Notes under the pieces: generated by a model | Told to the model about the DNA's origin: nothing | Databases searched by the model: none | What the model saw: the letters and a program-made list of their open reading frames with translations, nothing else | Program-made: the position numbers and the translations under genes | Assembly: GCA_030430075.1 (NCBI GenBank) | Contig: JAUIGN010000006.1 | Coordinates: 186,001 to 250,000 of the forward strand | Direction of reading: 5' to 3' | From: a bacterium | GTDB taxonomy: Bacteria > Planctomycetota > Planctomycetia > Pirellulales > Pirellulaceae | Length of the DNA stretch: 64,000 nucleotides | Shown here: positions 54,144-62,636 of the stretch, one piece after another | Numbering within the stretch: the first letter of the stretch is position 1 | Layout: every line of letters begins with the position of its first letter

Positions 54144-54615
54144 GTGTGGATCCGTGGGCGAACACCCGACGGTGGATGAACAGACCTGGTTAGTACCACT
54201 GATAAGCGTAATCGACCAGCCTCTGCCAGGCTTCATCTGAACGTCGTCAACCACCGATGCGTCGATAATCTCTGGTTCGTTCATGTTCGGCCGGTCCGTC
54301 ATTCGTACTTGGTTACCCGCAGCATATCTCCTGCCGTCGAATCCACCAACGGAAATTGGCGATCGCCGGTCAGAATGGGAACCACCGCCCTGGAGGCCGT
54401 CACGCAGCGCATGATCGAGGGGTGCGGCGTGTCAGGGAGAGCCGACACGCCCCAGGAATCCCGGCCGGTCTCGACCGTGGTTGACGATGTTCGGACCCGC
54501 CGCGAAGATTGAGGATGGCGACTCCATTGGCGGCTCCCGGGACTCGTCGCGCGACGCGTGGCCAACGGTGGACCACAGTCGCGGAGCCCGTCTTCGTTTC
54601 CAGCCGATCGTAGCC
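54144..54615 (-). other. intergenic region with two ATGA-coupled minus-strand frames, possibly decayed
   Basis: About 470 bp. A minus-strand frame ends TGA at 54301-54299 after a plausible tail (VPILTGDRQFPLVDSTAGD...RVTKYE). The next frame starts at ATG 54302, overlapping that stop as ATGA, and reads MTDRPNMNEPEIIDASVVDD before losing coding character. The start of the oxidoreductase at 54616 lies just right of it. This looks like a remnant of a translationally coupled gene pair; no domain is recognisable. Confidence 0.3.
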
Positions 54616-55842
54616 ATGAAGTTTGCCCTGTTGGGCGTCGATCAAGACGCCTTGGATTTGACCCGGCAGTTGTGTCGTTCGAGGGAGCACGAACTGTGTG
54701 TTGCCTACGACGTCGGACCGTCGCGGGAAGCGATCTGCGAGCTGGCACCGCGGGTAGAAACGGGCGACGCCCCTGAAGCGTTGTTGGCCCGCCCGGAAAT
54801 CGACGCCGTGGTGGTGGCGACGTCCGAGGAGCGACAGGCGCGCGAGCAGCAGCTTCGTACCTTGATTCAGGGCGGGTTGCGGCTGGTGGTGATGCTGCCC
54901 ATTTGCGACGCCCTCACCGCCTACGAGCTCGAAATGATCCGAGCGGATCATGGTGCCGTGATGGTGCCGTACAATGCGGGCCGCGGGCATCCGGCGATCG
55001 ACGCACTGGCCGCCGTGGTCCGAGACGGTGGTCATTCGCCCATCGGGAAGGTCGAGCAGATTGTCGTTGAGCGTCACCTGGCGCGCCGGCAGCGATCAAC
55101 GGTCATTCCGCTGTTATGCGCTGACGGCCACGCGATTGGTCGATTGATTGGTGACATTGAAGGCGTTAGTGCGAGTGGTGATCGTGACGATCCCTACCGC
55201 AATCTCAGCGTCGTTCTGAACGGGGCCAACAGCTTGACGGCACGCTGGAATGTCGTGCCGAGCGACCGGGAGGGGCGGGCCCGCATGACACTTCATGGGA
55301 CTGCGGGAACACTGCAGTTGGAGATGTCTGCCGACCGCCCGTGGGTAATCGGCGGAACTCACGGCGATCAATTCGCGCCGGCAGCGGCCGACTGGTCCGC
55401 ATGGACGCCGGCAACGGCGGTGGTTGCCGAGCTTGATGGGCAGCGGGCCGGACTGGGGACCTGGTTTGAGGCGTGCCGCGACCTCGAGATCGCCGACCAC
55501 GTGGCAGCCAGTTTGCGCCGGCGGCGGACAATCGAAATTCGCCGGGATGCGAATCCGGAAGAAAATGCCTTCAAGGGAATCATGTCGGCCGGTGGCTGCT
55601 TGATCCTCCTGCTGTGTCTGTTGGTGACCCTGGCGTTTGCCGTCGTCGAAGGGTTTCGCATGCCAATGATGACCGATGCCGCGGAAGTCCTGGAGATGAG
55701 AGACCAGGAGAAACCTCGCACGCACATTCTCCTGAGACTGTGGCCCGTTTATCCACTGCTGGCATTCCTCGCCCTTCAAGCGCTGCTCGTCGTCGCCAAA
55801 GCGGGGCGCAAGGAGCGGTCCCAGGCTTCCGAACAGGATTGA
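54616..55842 (+). CDS. Gfo/Idh/MocA-like Rossmann protein with two C-terminal membrane helices
   Basis: 408 residues from ATG 54616. The N-terminal ~115 residues have the NAD(P)-binding layout (KFALLGVDQDALDLTRQL, a poor G-x-G-x-x-G; then RPEIDAVVVATSEERQ). The middle part fits the Gfo/Idh C-terminal domain (HSPIGKVEQIVVERHLAR, ARMTLHGTAGTLQLEM). The end is unusual: after residue ~355 come two membrane helices (GGCLILLLCLLVTLAFAVVEG and LWPVYPLLAFLALQALLVVA). The catalytic E-K-P of true dehydrogenases is not seen, so it may bind a sugar-nucleotide or NAD without oxidising it. Membrane-tethered oxidoreductase-like protein of unknown role. Confidence 0.75.
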   Translation: MKFALLGVDQDALDLTRQLCRSREHELCVAYDVGPSREAICELAPRVETGDAPEALLARPEIDAVVVATSEERQAREQQLRTLIQGGLRLVVMLPICDALTAYELEMIRADHGAVMVPYNAGRGHPAIDALAAVVRDGGHSPIGKVEQIVVERHLARRQRSTVIPLLCADGHAIGRLIGDIEGVSASGDRDDPYRNLSVVLNGANSLTARWNVVPSDREGRARMTLHGTAGTLQLEMSADRPWVIGGTHGDQFAPAAADWSAWTPATAVVAELDGQRAGLGTWFEACRDLEIADHVAASLRRRRTIEIRRDANPEENAFKGIMSAGGCLILLLCLLVTLAFAVVEGFRMPMMTDAAEVLEMRDQEKPRTHILLRLWPVYPLLAFLALQALLVVAKAGRKERSQASEQD

Positions 55843-56118
55843 CTGTCCCGAGCTTGATGCTTCGAGCCCAGCGCACGGTTGGCCGGATTGCGCCGCCGGC
55901 AAGGTCGGTCCAGCCTGCCTATTCGCACTGACCGTCACGACCGATACGACCGGTTGTTAAATTGCGTTGACTCTACCGCTGCGGGGCTACGTGTTGGAGC
56001 CGGCATTTGACAAATACCGATCACAACCATCGGAAAGCACAATAGCCGAGATATCTGTACAACACAGCATATCGCCCGCACAAACCGCGCAAGTGCGCAT
56101 AGCAGCGACGAACACCAC

Positions 56119-57447
56119 ATGCTCAAGAATGCGCGTCACGTTTCTGGTTTGCCCACGACACTTTCTCTGGTGCTAGCTTGGGCGGTGATCGTCTCGGCGA
56201 CGTCGCTGGGGCAGGCATCCGAGCTGCGGCGCACGGCCATTGTTCGTGCGGTGGCCAGCGCCCTCCCGTCGGTCGTCAATATTCACGGTCAGAAGACCGA
56301 TGACTCGCTGGATTCGTCCACACGGGTCAACGGAATGGGCACCGGGATCGTGATTGACGAGCGGGGTTACATTCTGACCAATTATCACGTCGTGGAAGGC
56401 GTGGAGCAGATCCAGGTATCGACGCAATCTGGAAAAACCGTGGTGGCGGAACTGGTCGGGCATGATCACTCGACAGACCTCGCCATCATCCGGATCGAGT
56501 TGGCGAACGATCTTCCGGTGATTCCGATGGGCACGTCCAGCGACTTGATGCTCGGTGAGCCGGTGATTGCCATCGGTAACGCCTATGGGTATCCGCACAC
56601 CATCACGCGGGGCATCATCAGCCAATTGCACCGACCGGTGCAGGTGAGCGAAGATCAGAAGTACCTGGACTTGATCCAAACGGATGCCAGCATCAACCCG
56701 GGCAACTCCGGTGGGCCGTTGATGAACATTGACGGCGACGTGATCGGGATCAACGTGGCCGTGCGGGTGGGTGCGCAAGGCATTGGGTTTGCCGTTCCGA
56801 TTGACCAGGCGATCGAAGTTGCCTCGCGACTGCTGAATGCCCACATCTCGAAGCAAATTCACCATGGCGTGATCGGCAAGACGGTTGCTGATTCGGACAG
56901 GATGAAGTTCGTCGTTGTTTCCGTCTCCGGCAACAGCCCGGCCAGCCGCAGTGGCCTGCAGCCAGGCGACGTGATTCAAGCGATCGACGAGCAGCCCGTT
57001 TATCGCTCGCTGGACTTCGAACGCAAGTTGCTGCACCATAGTGCCGGGGAAGAGGTGTCACTGAAGATCGAGCGGAATGACCAGCCCGTGTCGGTCAACC
57101 TGATGCTGGCCAGTTCCACCAACCGCCGGCAGACGCAGTCGATCTCTGAACGGACCTGGAACCAACTGGGATTGCGTCTGACGCCCGCCAGTCAGCAATT
57201 GTTCGCGCGCAGTAACCTGCGGTACCGGGGCGGGCTGAAGGTGGTCGGCGTCCGTGGCGACGGACCGGCCGCCAAGCAGGGAATTCGCTACGGCGACGTC
57301 CTGGTCGGGATGCAGAAATGGGAAACGATCTCGCTGGATAACGTGGCATACATCCTGGACACCGATCATGTCCGTGGCGGAGCACCGCTCAAGTTCTACG
57401 TCATCCGCAACGGCGAGACCCTCTTCGGCCATCTGCAGGTCGACTGA
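56119..57447 (+). CDS. HtrA/Deg-type serine protease with two PDZ domains
   Basis: 442 residues. Signal or anchor helix at ~12-30. Trypsin-like domain with the triad His90 (TNYHVV), Asp120 (HSTDLAII), Ser197 (NPGNSGGP), plus the usual GMGTGIVIDERGYILTN and GVIGKT. PDZ domains: GLQPGDVIQAIDEQPV region (~260-340) and GLKVVGVRGDGPAAKQGI (~365-440). It degrades or refolds misfolded proteins in the periplasm. The PDZ pair is like DegP/DegQ. The 276 bp before it (from 55843) shows no gene. Confidence 0.94.
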   Translation: MLKNARHVSGLPTTLSLVLAWAVIVSATSLGQASELRRTAIVRAVASALPSVVNIHGQKTDDSLDSSTRVNGMGTGIVIDERGYILTNYHVVEGVEQIQVSTQSGKTVVAELVGHDHSTDLAIIRIELANDLPVIPMGTSSDLMLGEPVIAIGNAYGYPHTITRGIISQLHRPVQVSEDQKYLDLIQTDASINPGNSGGPLMNIDGDVIGINVAVRVGAQGIGFAVPIDQAIEVASRLLNAHISKQIHHGVIGKTVADSDRMKFVVVSVSGNSPASRSGLQPGDVIQAIDEQPVYRSLDFERKLLHHSAGEEVSLKIERNDQPVSVNLMLASSTNRRQTQSISERTWNQLGLRLTPASQQLFARSNLRYRGGLKVVGVRGDGPAAKQGIRYGDVLVGMQKWETISLDNVAYILDTDHVRGGAPLKFYVIRNGETLFGHLQVD

Positions 57448-57643
57448 TCGCGAGGCCGCGCCGGCTCATTCCACTGCGGGCATCTTCCGCCACTGACGGA
57501 ATCCACCGCAGGCCAGGATGATTCATGAACGGATAGCGATTCAGCGCAAGTCGCTATTTCGTAACCGTTTGTGGTGGGCTGGCCCAAAACGGCCTGCAGC
57601 TCGCCCGGAATGCCTGAGCGTCCGGTTTGCCGGGCGATCCACC

Positions 57644-57673
57644 GAACCGGGGCTAACGCCCAACGGCTGATGG
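57644..57673 (-). repeat. isolated left arm of the ~90 bp hairpin element
   Basis: On the minus strand ATCAGCCGTTGGGCGTTAGC followed by CCCGGTT matches the left arm of the elements at 23841 and 24071 with one mismatch in 27. The loop and right arm are absent. Confidence 0.75.
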
Positions 57674-57721
57674 ATGTTTCGAGTCCGCAGCTTGCTCGGC
57701 CCAAACTGTCGCTTGCCCCAC

Positions 57722-57751
57722 TTGGCTCGGGCAGGAACCTTGGCCCATAAT
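57722..57751 (+). promoter_or_regulatory. promoter of thiL, probably leaderless
   Basis: TTGGCT (57722-57727), 18 bases, CATAATCGG (from 57746). The ATG at 57759 lies seven bases after the -10 box, where transcription normally starts, so the message would have no leader. Confidence 0.5.
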
Positions 57752-57758
57752 CGGCTGC

Positions 57759-58682
57759 ATGGAGCCGCATCTTGTTCCCTGGCTACGCGACCGCTACCCC
57801 ACCTCGAACCTGCTGCGCGTCGGCATCGGCGATGACGGGGCGCTGCTGGATCTGGGCGAGTGCCCGCGAGCGGTTGTGACGACCGACATGCTGATGGACG
57901 GTGTCGATTTCGAGCTGGCACACTGCGGGCCGGCCCGCATCGGCCGCAAGGCCCTGGCGGTCAACCTCAGTGACCTCGCGGCGATGGCAGCTCGACCTCT
58001 GGCGGCCTTCGTGTCGTTGGCCCTCCCAGCTTCTGTCGACCTGGCGTTTGTCAAATCGCTCTACCTGGCGATGGATCGACTGGCCGCGGAGTTCGGGGTC
58101 GTGATCGCCGGGGGCGATACAAACTGCTGGCATCATCCGCTGGCCGTCAATATTACGGCGATCGGTCAAGCGACTGAGGCAGGGCCCCTGTTGCGGAGCG
58201 GTGCTCGACCCGGCGATCAGATCCTGGTGACCGGAGCGTTCGGCGGCAGCATCCTGGGACACCATTTTGACTTTTCGCCGCGCGTGGCGGAGGCGCTGTT
58301 GTTGCATCGGCAATACGAATTGCATGCCGGGATGGACGTCAGCGATGGACTGTCGCTGGACATCAGCCGGATGGCGGAGGCGAGCGGTTGTGGCGCAGAG
58401 ATTGATTTGGAGCGGGTGCCGATCGCGGAGGCGGCCCACCGGCTGGCCCAACGCGACGGAGTCTCACCGCGGGACCATGCGTTGGCCGACGGCGAGGACT
58501 TCGAGCTGATATTGGCTGTTCCGGCGGAGGTTGCCAACGCGCTTCTCGACCGGCAGCCGCTGTCCGTGCCGTTGACGCGCATCGGCACGTTTGTCGAGCG
58601 GCCGGGGCTCTGGCAGCTTCAACCGGGGGGCCCGCCCCTGCCGCTCGAACCGCGAGGCTATTTGCACGGGACGAGCGGATGA
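57759..58682 (+). CDS. thiL: thiamine-monophosphate kinase
   Basis: 307 residues. It phosphorylates thiamine phosphate to thiamine diphosphate, the last step of the vitamin B1 pathway. Family blocks: VGIGDDGALLDLG, VVTTDMLMDGVDFEL, KALAVNLSDLAAMAARP, FVSLALP, VIAGGDTNCWHHPLAVNI, GDQILVTGAFGGSILGH, GMDVSDGLSLDISRMAEASG and DGEDFELILAVPAE. All Asp motifs for the two metals are intact. The stop overlaps tsaE by four bases (ATGA). Confidence 0.93.
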   Translation: MEPHLVPWLRDRYPTSNLLRVGIGDDGALLDLGECPRAVVTTDMLMDGVDFELAHCGPARIGRKALAVNLSDLAAMAARPLAAFVSLALPASVDLAFVKSLYLAMDRLAAEFGVVIAGGDTNCWHHPLAVNITAIGQATEAGPLLRSGARPGDQILVTGAFGGSILGHHFDFSPRVAEALLLHRQYELHAGMDVSDGLSLDISRMAEASGCGAEIDLERVPIAEAAHRLAQRDGVSPRDHALADGEDFELILAVPAEVANALLDRQPLSVPLTRIGTFVERPGLWQLQPGGPPLPLEPRGYLHGTSG

Positions 58683-59206
58683 ATCAACTCGAATTTCACG
58701 CCGCGACGCCGGCCGCGACCGATCAGTTCGGCGCGGCCCTGGCTGCTGTCTTGACCGGGGGAACCACGGTCGGTTTACTGGGGACCCTGGGTGCGGGGAA
58801 GACGCGACTTGTCCAGGCGATCGCGGCCAGTCTCGACGTCCCCCGATCTGAAGTGGTCAGTCCAACCTATGTCCTCTGCCACGAGTACGCCGGGCGGTTG
58901 CCGGTGTACCACATGGACGTCTATCGGCTCGCGGACGAAGACGAGTTTCTCGAACTGGGGCCGGACGAGTACTTCGAATCCGGGGGGATCACGCTGGTTG
59001 AATGGGCGGATCGGGTCTCCCACTGCCTGCCGGATGACCGGCTGGAAATCGAGATTCGGCTAAGCGGTGAGCTCTCGCGCTGCTTTGTCGTAACGGCTCT
59101 CGGCCGCCGTGCCGAAGCGACACTTGCCAGCCTGCGCAGACAGCTCGCCACCCGCGATCTCACGGCGCCGGGTGATGCGGAAGTGACGCTAGAGGATGAA
59201 CTTTGA
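58679..59206 (+). CDS. tsaE: tRNA threonylcarbamoyladenosine biosynthesis ATPase
   Basis: 175 residues. Walker A GTLGAGKT (35-42), then VSPTYVLCHEYAG, YHMDVYRLADEDEFLELG and GITLVEWADR (Walker B-like). TsaE is the ATPase that drives TsaB/TsaD in making t6A at position 37 of ANN-decoding tRNAs. Translationally coupled to thiL by ATGA overlap. The last 18 bases overlap the 3' end of hslU on the opposite strand. Confidence 0.93.
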   Translation: MNQLEFHAATPAATDQFGAALAAVLTGGTTVGLLGTLGAGKTRLVQAIAASLDVPRSEVVSPTYVLCHEYAGRLPVYHMDVYRLADEDEFLELGPDEYFESGGITLVEWADRVSHCLPDDRLEIEIRLSGELSRCFVVTALGRRAEATLASLRRQLATRDLTAPGDAEVTLEDEL

Positions 59207-60562
59207 GAGGTCTTCGTCTTCCGCCAGCGCCTGGAGCCGATCGGCGACGTAGGCGGCATCGACGACCACCTTGGCGGTCTTTTTTTCGGGTGCCTCGAAA
59301 CTGAGTTCTTCCAGCAGGCGTTCCATGATCGTGTAGAGTCGCCGCGCGCCGATGTTCTGCGTCGACTGGTTGACCTCGAATGCGTAGACGGCGAGCGCCT
59401 CGATGGCGTCGTCGGTGAATTCAAGCTGCACGTCCTCGGTTTCCATCAAGGCGACATACTGCTTCGTCAGCGAGCTCTTCGGTTCGGTCAGGATCCGCAT
59501 GAAGTCCTCCTTCACGAGGTCCGTCAACTCGACCCGGATCGGGAAGCGGCCCTGGAGTTCGGGCATCAATTCGCTCGGCTTGCTGCGGTGAAAAGCGCCG
59601 GCAGCGATGAACAGGATGTGGTCCGTCGTGACATAGCCGTAACGGGTCTGGATCGTCGTTCCCTCGACGATCGGCAGCAGGTCACGCTGCACGCCTTGCC
59701 GTGACACGTCGGCGTTCTTCGAATCGCTGGCGACAACTTTGTCCAACTCGTCGACGAAAATGATCCCCAGGTTGCCCGCCAGATCGATCGCGGCGGCGTT
59801 GATCTTCTCCGGATCCAGGAGGGCTTCGCACTCCTGTTCGAAGAGGACGTCGCGCGCTTCAGCGACCGTCAGGTCGCGGCTGGCTGTCTGTTTGGGAATG
59901 ATTTTCTCGAACATCCCCTGGATGTCCATGTCCATATGTTCGACGCCGATTCCTCCCAGCATCACGGGCGTTGCTTTCTGCTCGACCGTCAACTCGACGT
60001 GCCGCTGGTCCAGTTCTCCGGTCATCAGCATGGCACGCATCTTCTCACGCGTCCGTTCGTACTGGTCCATCGAATCGGATTCGGTGTCGTCGGAATTAAA
60101 CGACAGCGGCTGGGGCACCAGCAGGTCGAGCAACCGGTCGTTGACCCGCTGCCGCGCTTCGGCCTCGACGCTCTTCCGTTCCTTTTCGCGAACCAAACCG
60201 ATCGCGTTCTCGACCAACTCGCGAACCATGCTTTCCACGTCGCGGCCATAGTAGCCCACTTCGGTGTACTTGGTAGCCTCGACCTTAATGAACGGCGCGC
60301 CGGTCAGCTTGGCCAGCCGCCGAGCGATCTCGGTCTTGCCGACTCCCGTCGGGCCGATCATCAGGATGTTCTTGGGGGCGACTTCGCTGCGCATCTCGTC
60401 CGGCAGTTGTTGGCGGCGCCACCGATTGCGGATCGCCACCGCCACGGCCCGTTTGGCGTCGGCTTGGCCTACGATATAACGATCCAGCTCGTCAACCACC
60501 TGGCGCGGCGTGCGTTCGGCAGGCGGATTGGATTTGTCCGACGACCCGAGGAGATTCAACAC
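59189..60562 (-). CDS. hslU: ATPase subunit of the HslVU (ClpYQ) protease
   Basis: 457 residues from GTG 60562, with AGAGGA upstream. Walker [18 protein letters not shown] (70-77), the pore GYVGRDVES-type loop ([17 protein letters not shown]), an I-domain, Walker [12 protein letters not shown] and the C-terminal [13 protein letters not shown]...SKFIL that docks into HslV. It unfolds substrates for HslV. The GTG overlaps the hslV stop codon by seven bases, so the subunits are made together. A longer frame upstream (to 60775) runs through hslV and is not used. Confidence 0.94.
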   Translation of the reverse strand: MLNLLGSSDKSNPPAERTPRQVVDELDRYIVGQADAKRAVAVAIRNRWRRQQLPDEMRSEVAPKNILMIGPTGVGKTEIARRLAKLTGAPFIKVEATKYTEVGYYGRDVESMVRELVENAIGLVREKERKSVEAEARQRVNDRLLDLLVPQPLSFNSDDTESDSMDQYERTREKMRAMLMTGELDQRHVELTVEQKATPVMLGGIGVEHMDMDIQGMFEKIIPKQTASRDLTVAEARDVLFEQECEALLDPEKINAAAIDLAGNLGIIFVDELDKVVASDSKNADVSRQGVQRDLLPIVEGTTIQTRYGYVTTDHILFIAAGAFHRSKPSELMPELQGRFPIRVELTDLVKEDFMRILTEPKSSLTKQYVALMETEDVQLEFTDDAIEALAVYAFEVNQSTQNIGARRLYTIMERLLEELSFEAPEKKTAKVVVDAAYVADRLQALAEDEDLSKFIL

Positions 60563-61092
60563 GCGAGTTCCTCTACGTGAATATTGGTGTTGGTGTAGAT
60601 GTCGATGGCCGCGGCGATCGACAGGGCCTCGTGAACGATCTGATTTGCCGACAGGTCCGAATGGCCAACCAGGGCTCGCGCCGCCGCGATGGCGTAGTTG
60701 CCACCCGATCCGATTCCGACAATCCCGTCGGACGGCTGGATCACGTCTCCCGTGCCGCTGACCAGCAGGGTGCACTTGCTGTCGGCGACCGCCATCAAGG
60801 CTTCCAGTCGCCGCAACGCACGATCGGTACGCCAGTCCTTGGCAAGCTCGGTGGCCGCCCTGGGAACGTTGGACGGGTAATCCTTCAGCTTCTCCTCGAA
60901 CCGTTCCATCAAGGCGAACGCGTCAGCCGACGCGCCGGCAAAGCCGCACAGGACCTGGCCATTCAGCAACGGACGGATCTTCGTCGCATCCGCTTTCATG
61001 ATGGAGGTGCCGAGCGTGACCTGGCCGTCGCCTCCCATGGCCACCTTGCCGTCCTTGCGAACTGTCAAAATTGTGGTCGCATGAAACTTCAT
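60556..61092 (-). CDS. hslV: protease subunit of the HslVU complex
   Basis: 178 residues, N-terminal-nucleophile hydrolase. The mature N-terminus is Thr6, in [20 protein letters not shown], after a five-residue propeptide. Further landmarks: [32 protein letters not shown] and [19 protein letters not shown]. Forms the double-ring peptidase. First of the pair; hslU starts inside its stop codon. Confidence 0.95.
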   Translation of the reverse strand: MKFHATTILTVRKDGKVAMGGDGQVTLGTSIMKADATKIRPLLNGQVLCGFAGASADAFALMERFEEKLKDYPSNVPRAATELAKDWRTDRALRRLEALMAVADSKCTLLVSGTGDVIQPSDGIVGIGSGGNYAIAAARALVGHSDLSANQIVHEALSIAAAIDIYTNTNIHVEELAC

Positions 61093-61158
61093 GAATGAAC
61101 TCTGCGTTGAGGATGGTCGCGGCGGTCTGAACCGTCCGGGGAACGCGAGCGCGCCGGG

Positions 61159-62262
61159 TTACTCGTCGGCCACGTTCACGTAGACTTTCAGGGCCGATTT
61201 TTCTTCGACCAGCAGGCGAATCATCTCCTCATAGTTGTCCAGCCCGTCGACCGGGTTCGTCAAGATCTTTTCAATCACGCCGGGATACATCACTTCCCCT
61301 AGCGCCATATCTTTGATCCCGGATTCGAAGTGTTCGCGGTTTGCATTCACGGAACCGAGCAGCAGTTTGTTGCCGAGTACCCAGTCGATGTTGATGCGAT
61401 CCGTCGGAATTTCCGTGCCCAGGTTTCCGCCGGTGATACTGGTCCAGACCAGCACGCCGTTGTGGCCCAAGGCACCCATCGCACCGAACGCCATTTTGCT
61501 GGATCCCGTGGCGTCGATAATCAAATCCGCCTTGCCGACCTGCCGAGCCAACTCGTCCAGCGGCGTTTCCGTGCTGCTGACGTACGTGGCTTCCATCCCG
61601 GCCACGATCTCTGCGTTCAGGGTGGGCGGTTTAGAACGGGCCATCGTATAGACGTCCAAGCCGCGCAACTTGAGCACCAGCGTCGCCAGGAGGCCGATTT
61701 GCCCAGCCCCCAGGACGTACGCGATCCGGGGCCGCCAGACCTTCATCCGACGTTGCACTTCGAAGGCCTGCTGGACCGCCTTGGCCGCACAACTGATCGG
61801 TTCCATCAGCACATGCAAGTGCTTCAGGCCCGGCGGCACCTTCACGATGTATTCGGGCGAATCGACAAAATATTCTGTCAAATAGCCATGCAGGAGATTG
61901 ATGCCCCGTTCAAAGTAGACCTCCTCGCTGGTCATGTCGTAGGTACCGATCTTGTCGTAGATCGATCCACCCGGGCGACGGACCGTGGCCGTCACAAAAT
62001 CACCCGGCTTCAAACCGCGGACGTTCGGCCCCACTTCTTCGACCACGCCAAACGACTCGTGTCCCAGCACCAGGTACTCGTCGCCGGGAGGTGCGGCGCC
62101 GTAGAGCGCGTCATTGATCTCACGGTCTGTCGCGTCGACGCCTACTTTGAGGACACGCACCAGGACGCCTTGGCCATCGGGAATGTCGGATACCGACGGT
62201 TTGGGAATGTCTTCCAGGTGGACGCTGTTGGGCTTGCCTGGAGTAACCGCGATCGCTTTCAT
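61159..62262 (-). CDS. glucose 1-dehydrogenase-like zinc alcohol dehydrogenase
   Basis: 367 residues from ATG 62262. Medium-chain dehydrogenase with the glucose-dehydrogenase C-terminal domain. Catalytic-metal ligands: Asp43 in [11 protein letters not shown] where most relatives have Cys, His68-Glu69 in LGHESFG and Glu153 in LMEPISCAA. Asp instead of Cys is known from glucose dehydrogenase of Haloferax, so metal binding is plausible. The four structural-zinc Cys are not seen. Nucleotide fold: [19 protein letters not shown]. It probably oxidises an aldose to its lactone with NAD(P). Upstream of hslV by 66 bases, separate promoter at 62312-62340. Confidence 0.88.
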   Translation of the reverse strand: MKAIAVTPGKPNSVHLEDIPKPSVSDIPDGQGVLVRVLKVGVDATDREINDALYGAAPPGDEYLVLGHESFGVVEEVGPNVRGLKPGDFVTATVRRPGGSIYDKIGTYDMTSEEVYFERGINLLHGYLTEYFVDSPEYIVKVPPGLKHLHVLMEPISCAAKAVQQAFEVQRRMKVWRPRIAYVLGAGQIGLLATLVLKLRGLDVYTMARSKPPTLNAEIVAGMEATYVSSTETPLDELARQVGKADLIIDATGSSKMAFGAMGALGHNGVLVWTSITGGNLGTEIPTDRINIDWVLGNKLLLGSVNANREHFESGIKDMALGEVMYPGVIEKILTNPVDGLDNYEEMIRLLVEEKSALKVYVNVADE

Positions 62263-62636
62263 GTCGGCTGAATTCACGAGGGTTGGAGGAGAGCGTGGGC
62301 ACGAACCACGCAGTATGGCAAGTGCCCGGCAGCTTGACAATGAGGTCGCAAGGCGGGCCGTGAACGAGTTTTTCGGCGGGATTCCGCGTACCACGGCGCG
62401 TGCGACGCGGTGCGAAGACAGTCGCAGAGATCCCAATCCGGGGACTTGTCGCGGCATTCACCGCACGACCTGCCGAGCGTTCCGGGATGCACGGCGTCGC
62501 TGCCGGGCCGGCGTCAACGAGACGCCGCGGAGGTCAATCTGTGGCGGCCGGACAGTCCAACGGCCAGCCCGCCCCCAACATCTGCCGCTCCCGCCGGCGG
62601 TCACGCTGCGGATCACTCCGGATCGGCGGGCGGCGG
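62263..62636. other. intergenic region between the exported EEP protein and the dehydrogenase
   Basis: 374 bp holding the dehydrogenase promoter (62312-62340); otherwise nothing convincing. Confidence 0.45.
62312..62340 (-). promoter_or_regulatory. promoter of the glucose-dehydrogenase-like gene
   Basis: TTGTCA (62340-62335), exactly 17 bases, CATACT (62317-62312) on the minus strand, ~43 bases before the ATG. Confidence 0.5.

Larger units (their letters stand above)
57448..57758. other. intergenic region with half hairpin element and thiL promoter
   Basis: 311 bp between htrA and thiL. Besides the half element (57644-57673) and the promoter, an inverted repeat TCGCCCGG/CCGGGCGA (57601-57608 and 57630-57637) is present. 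No gene seen. Confidence 0.5.
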
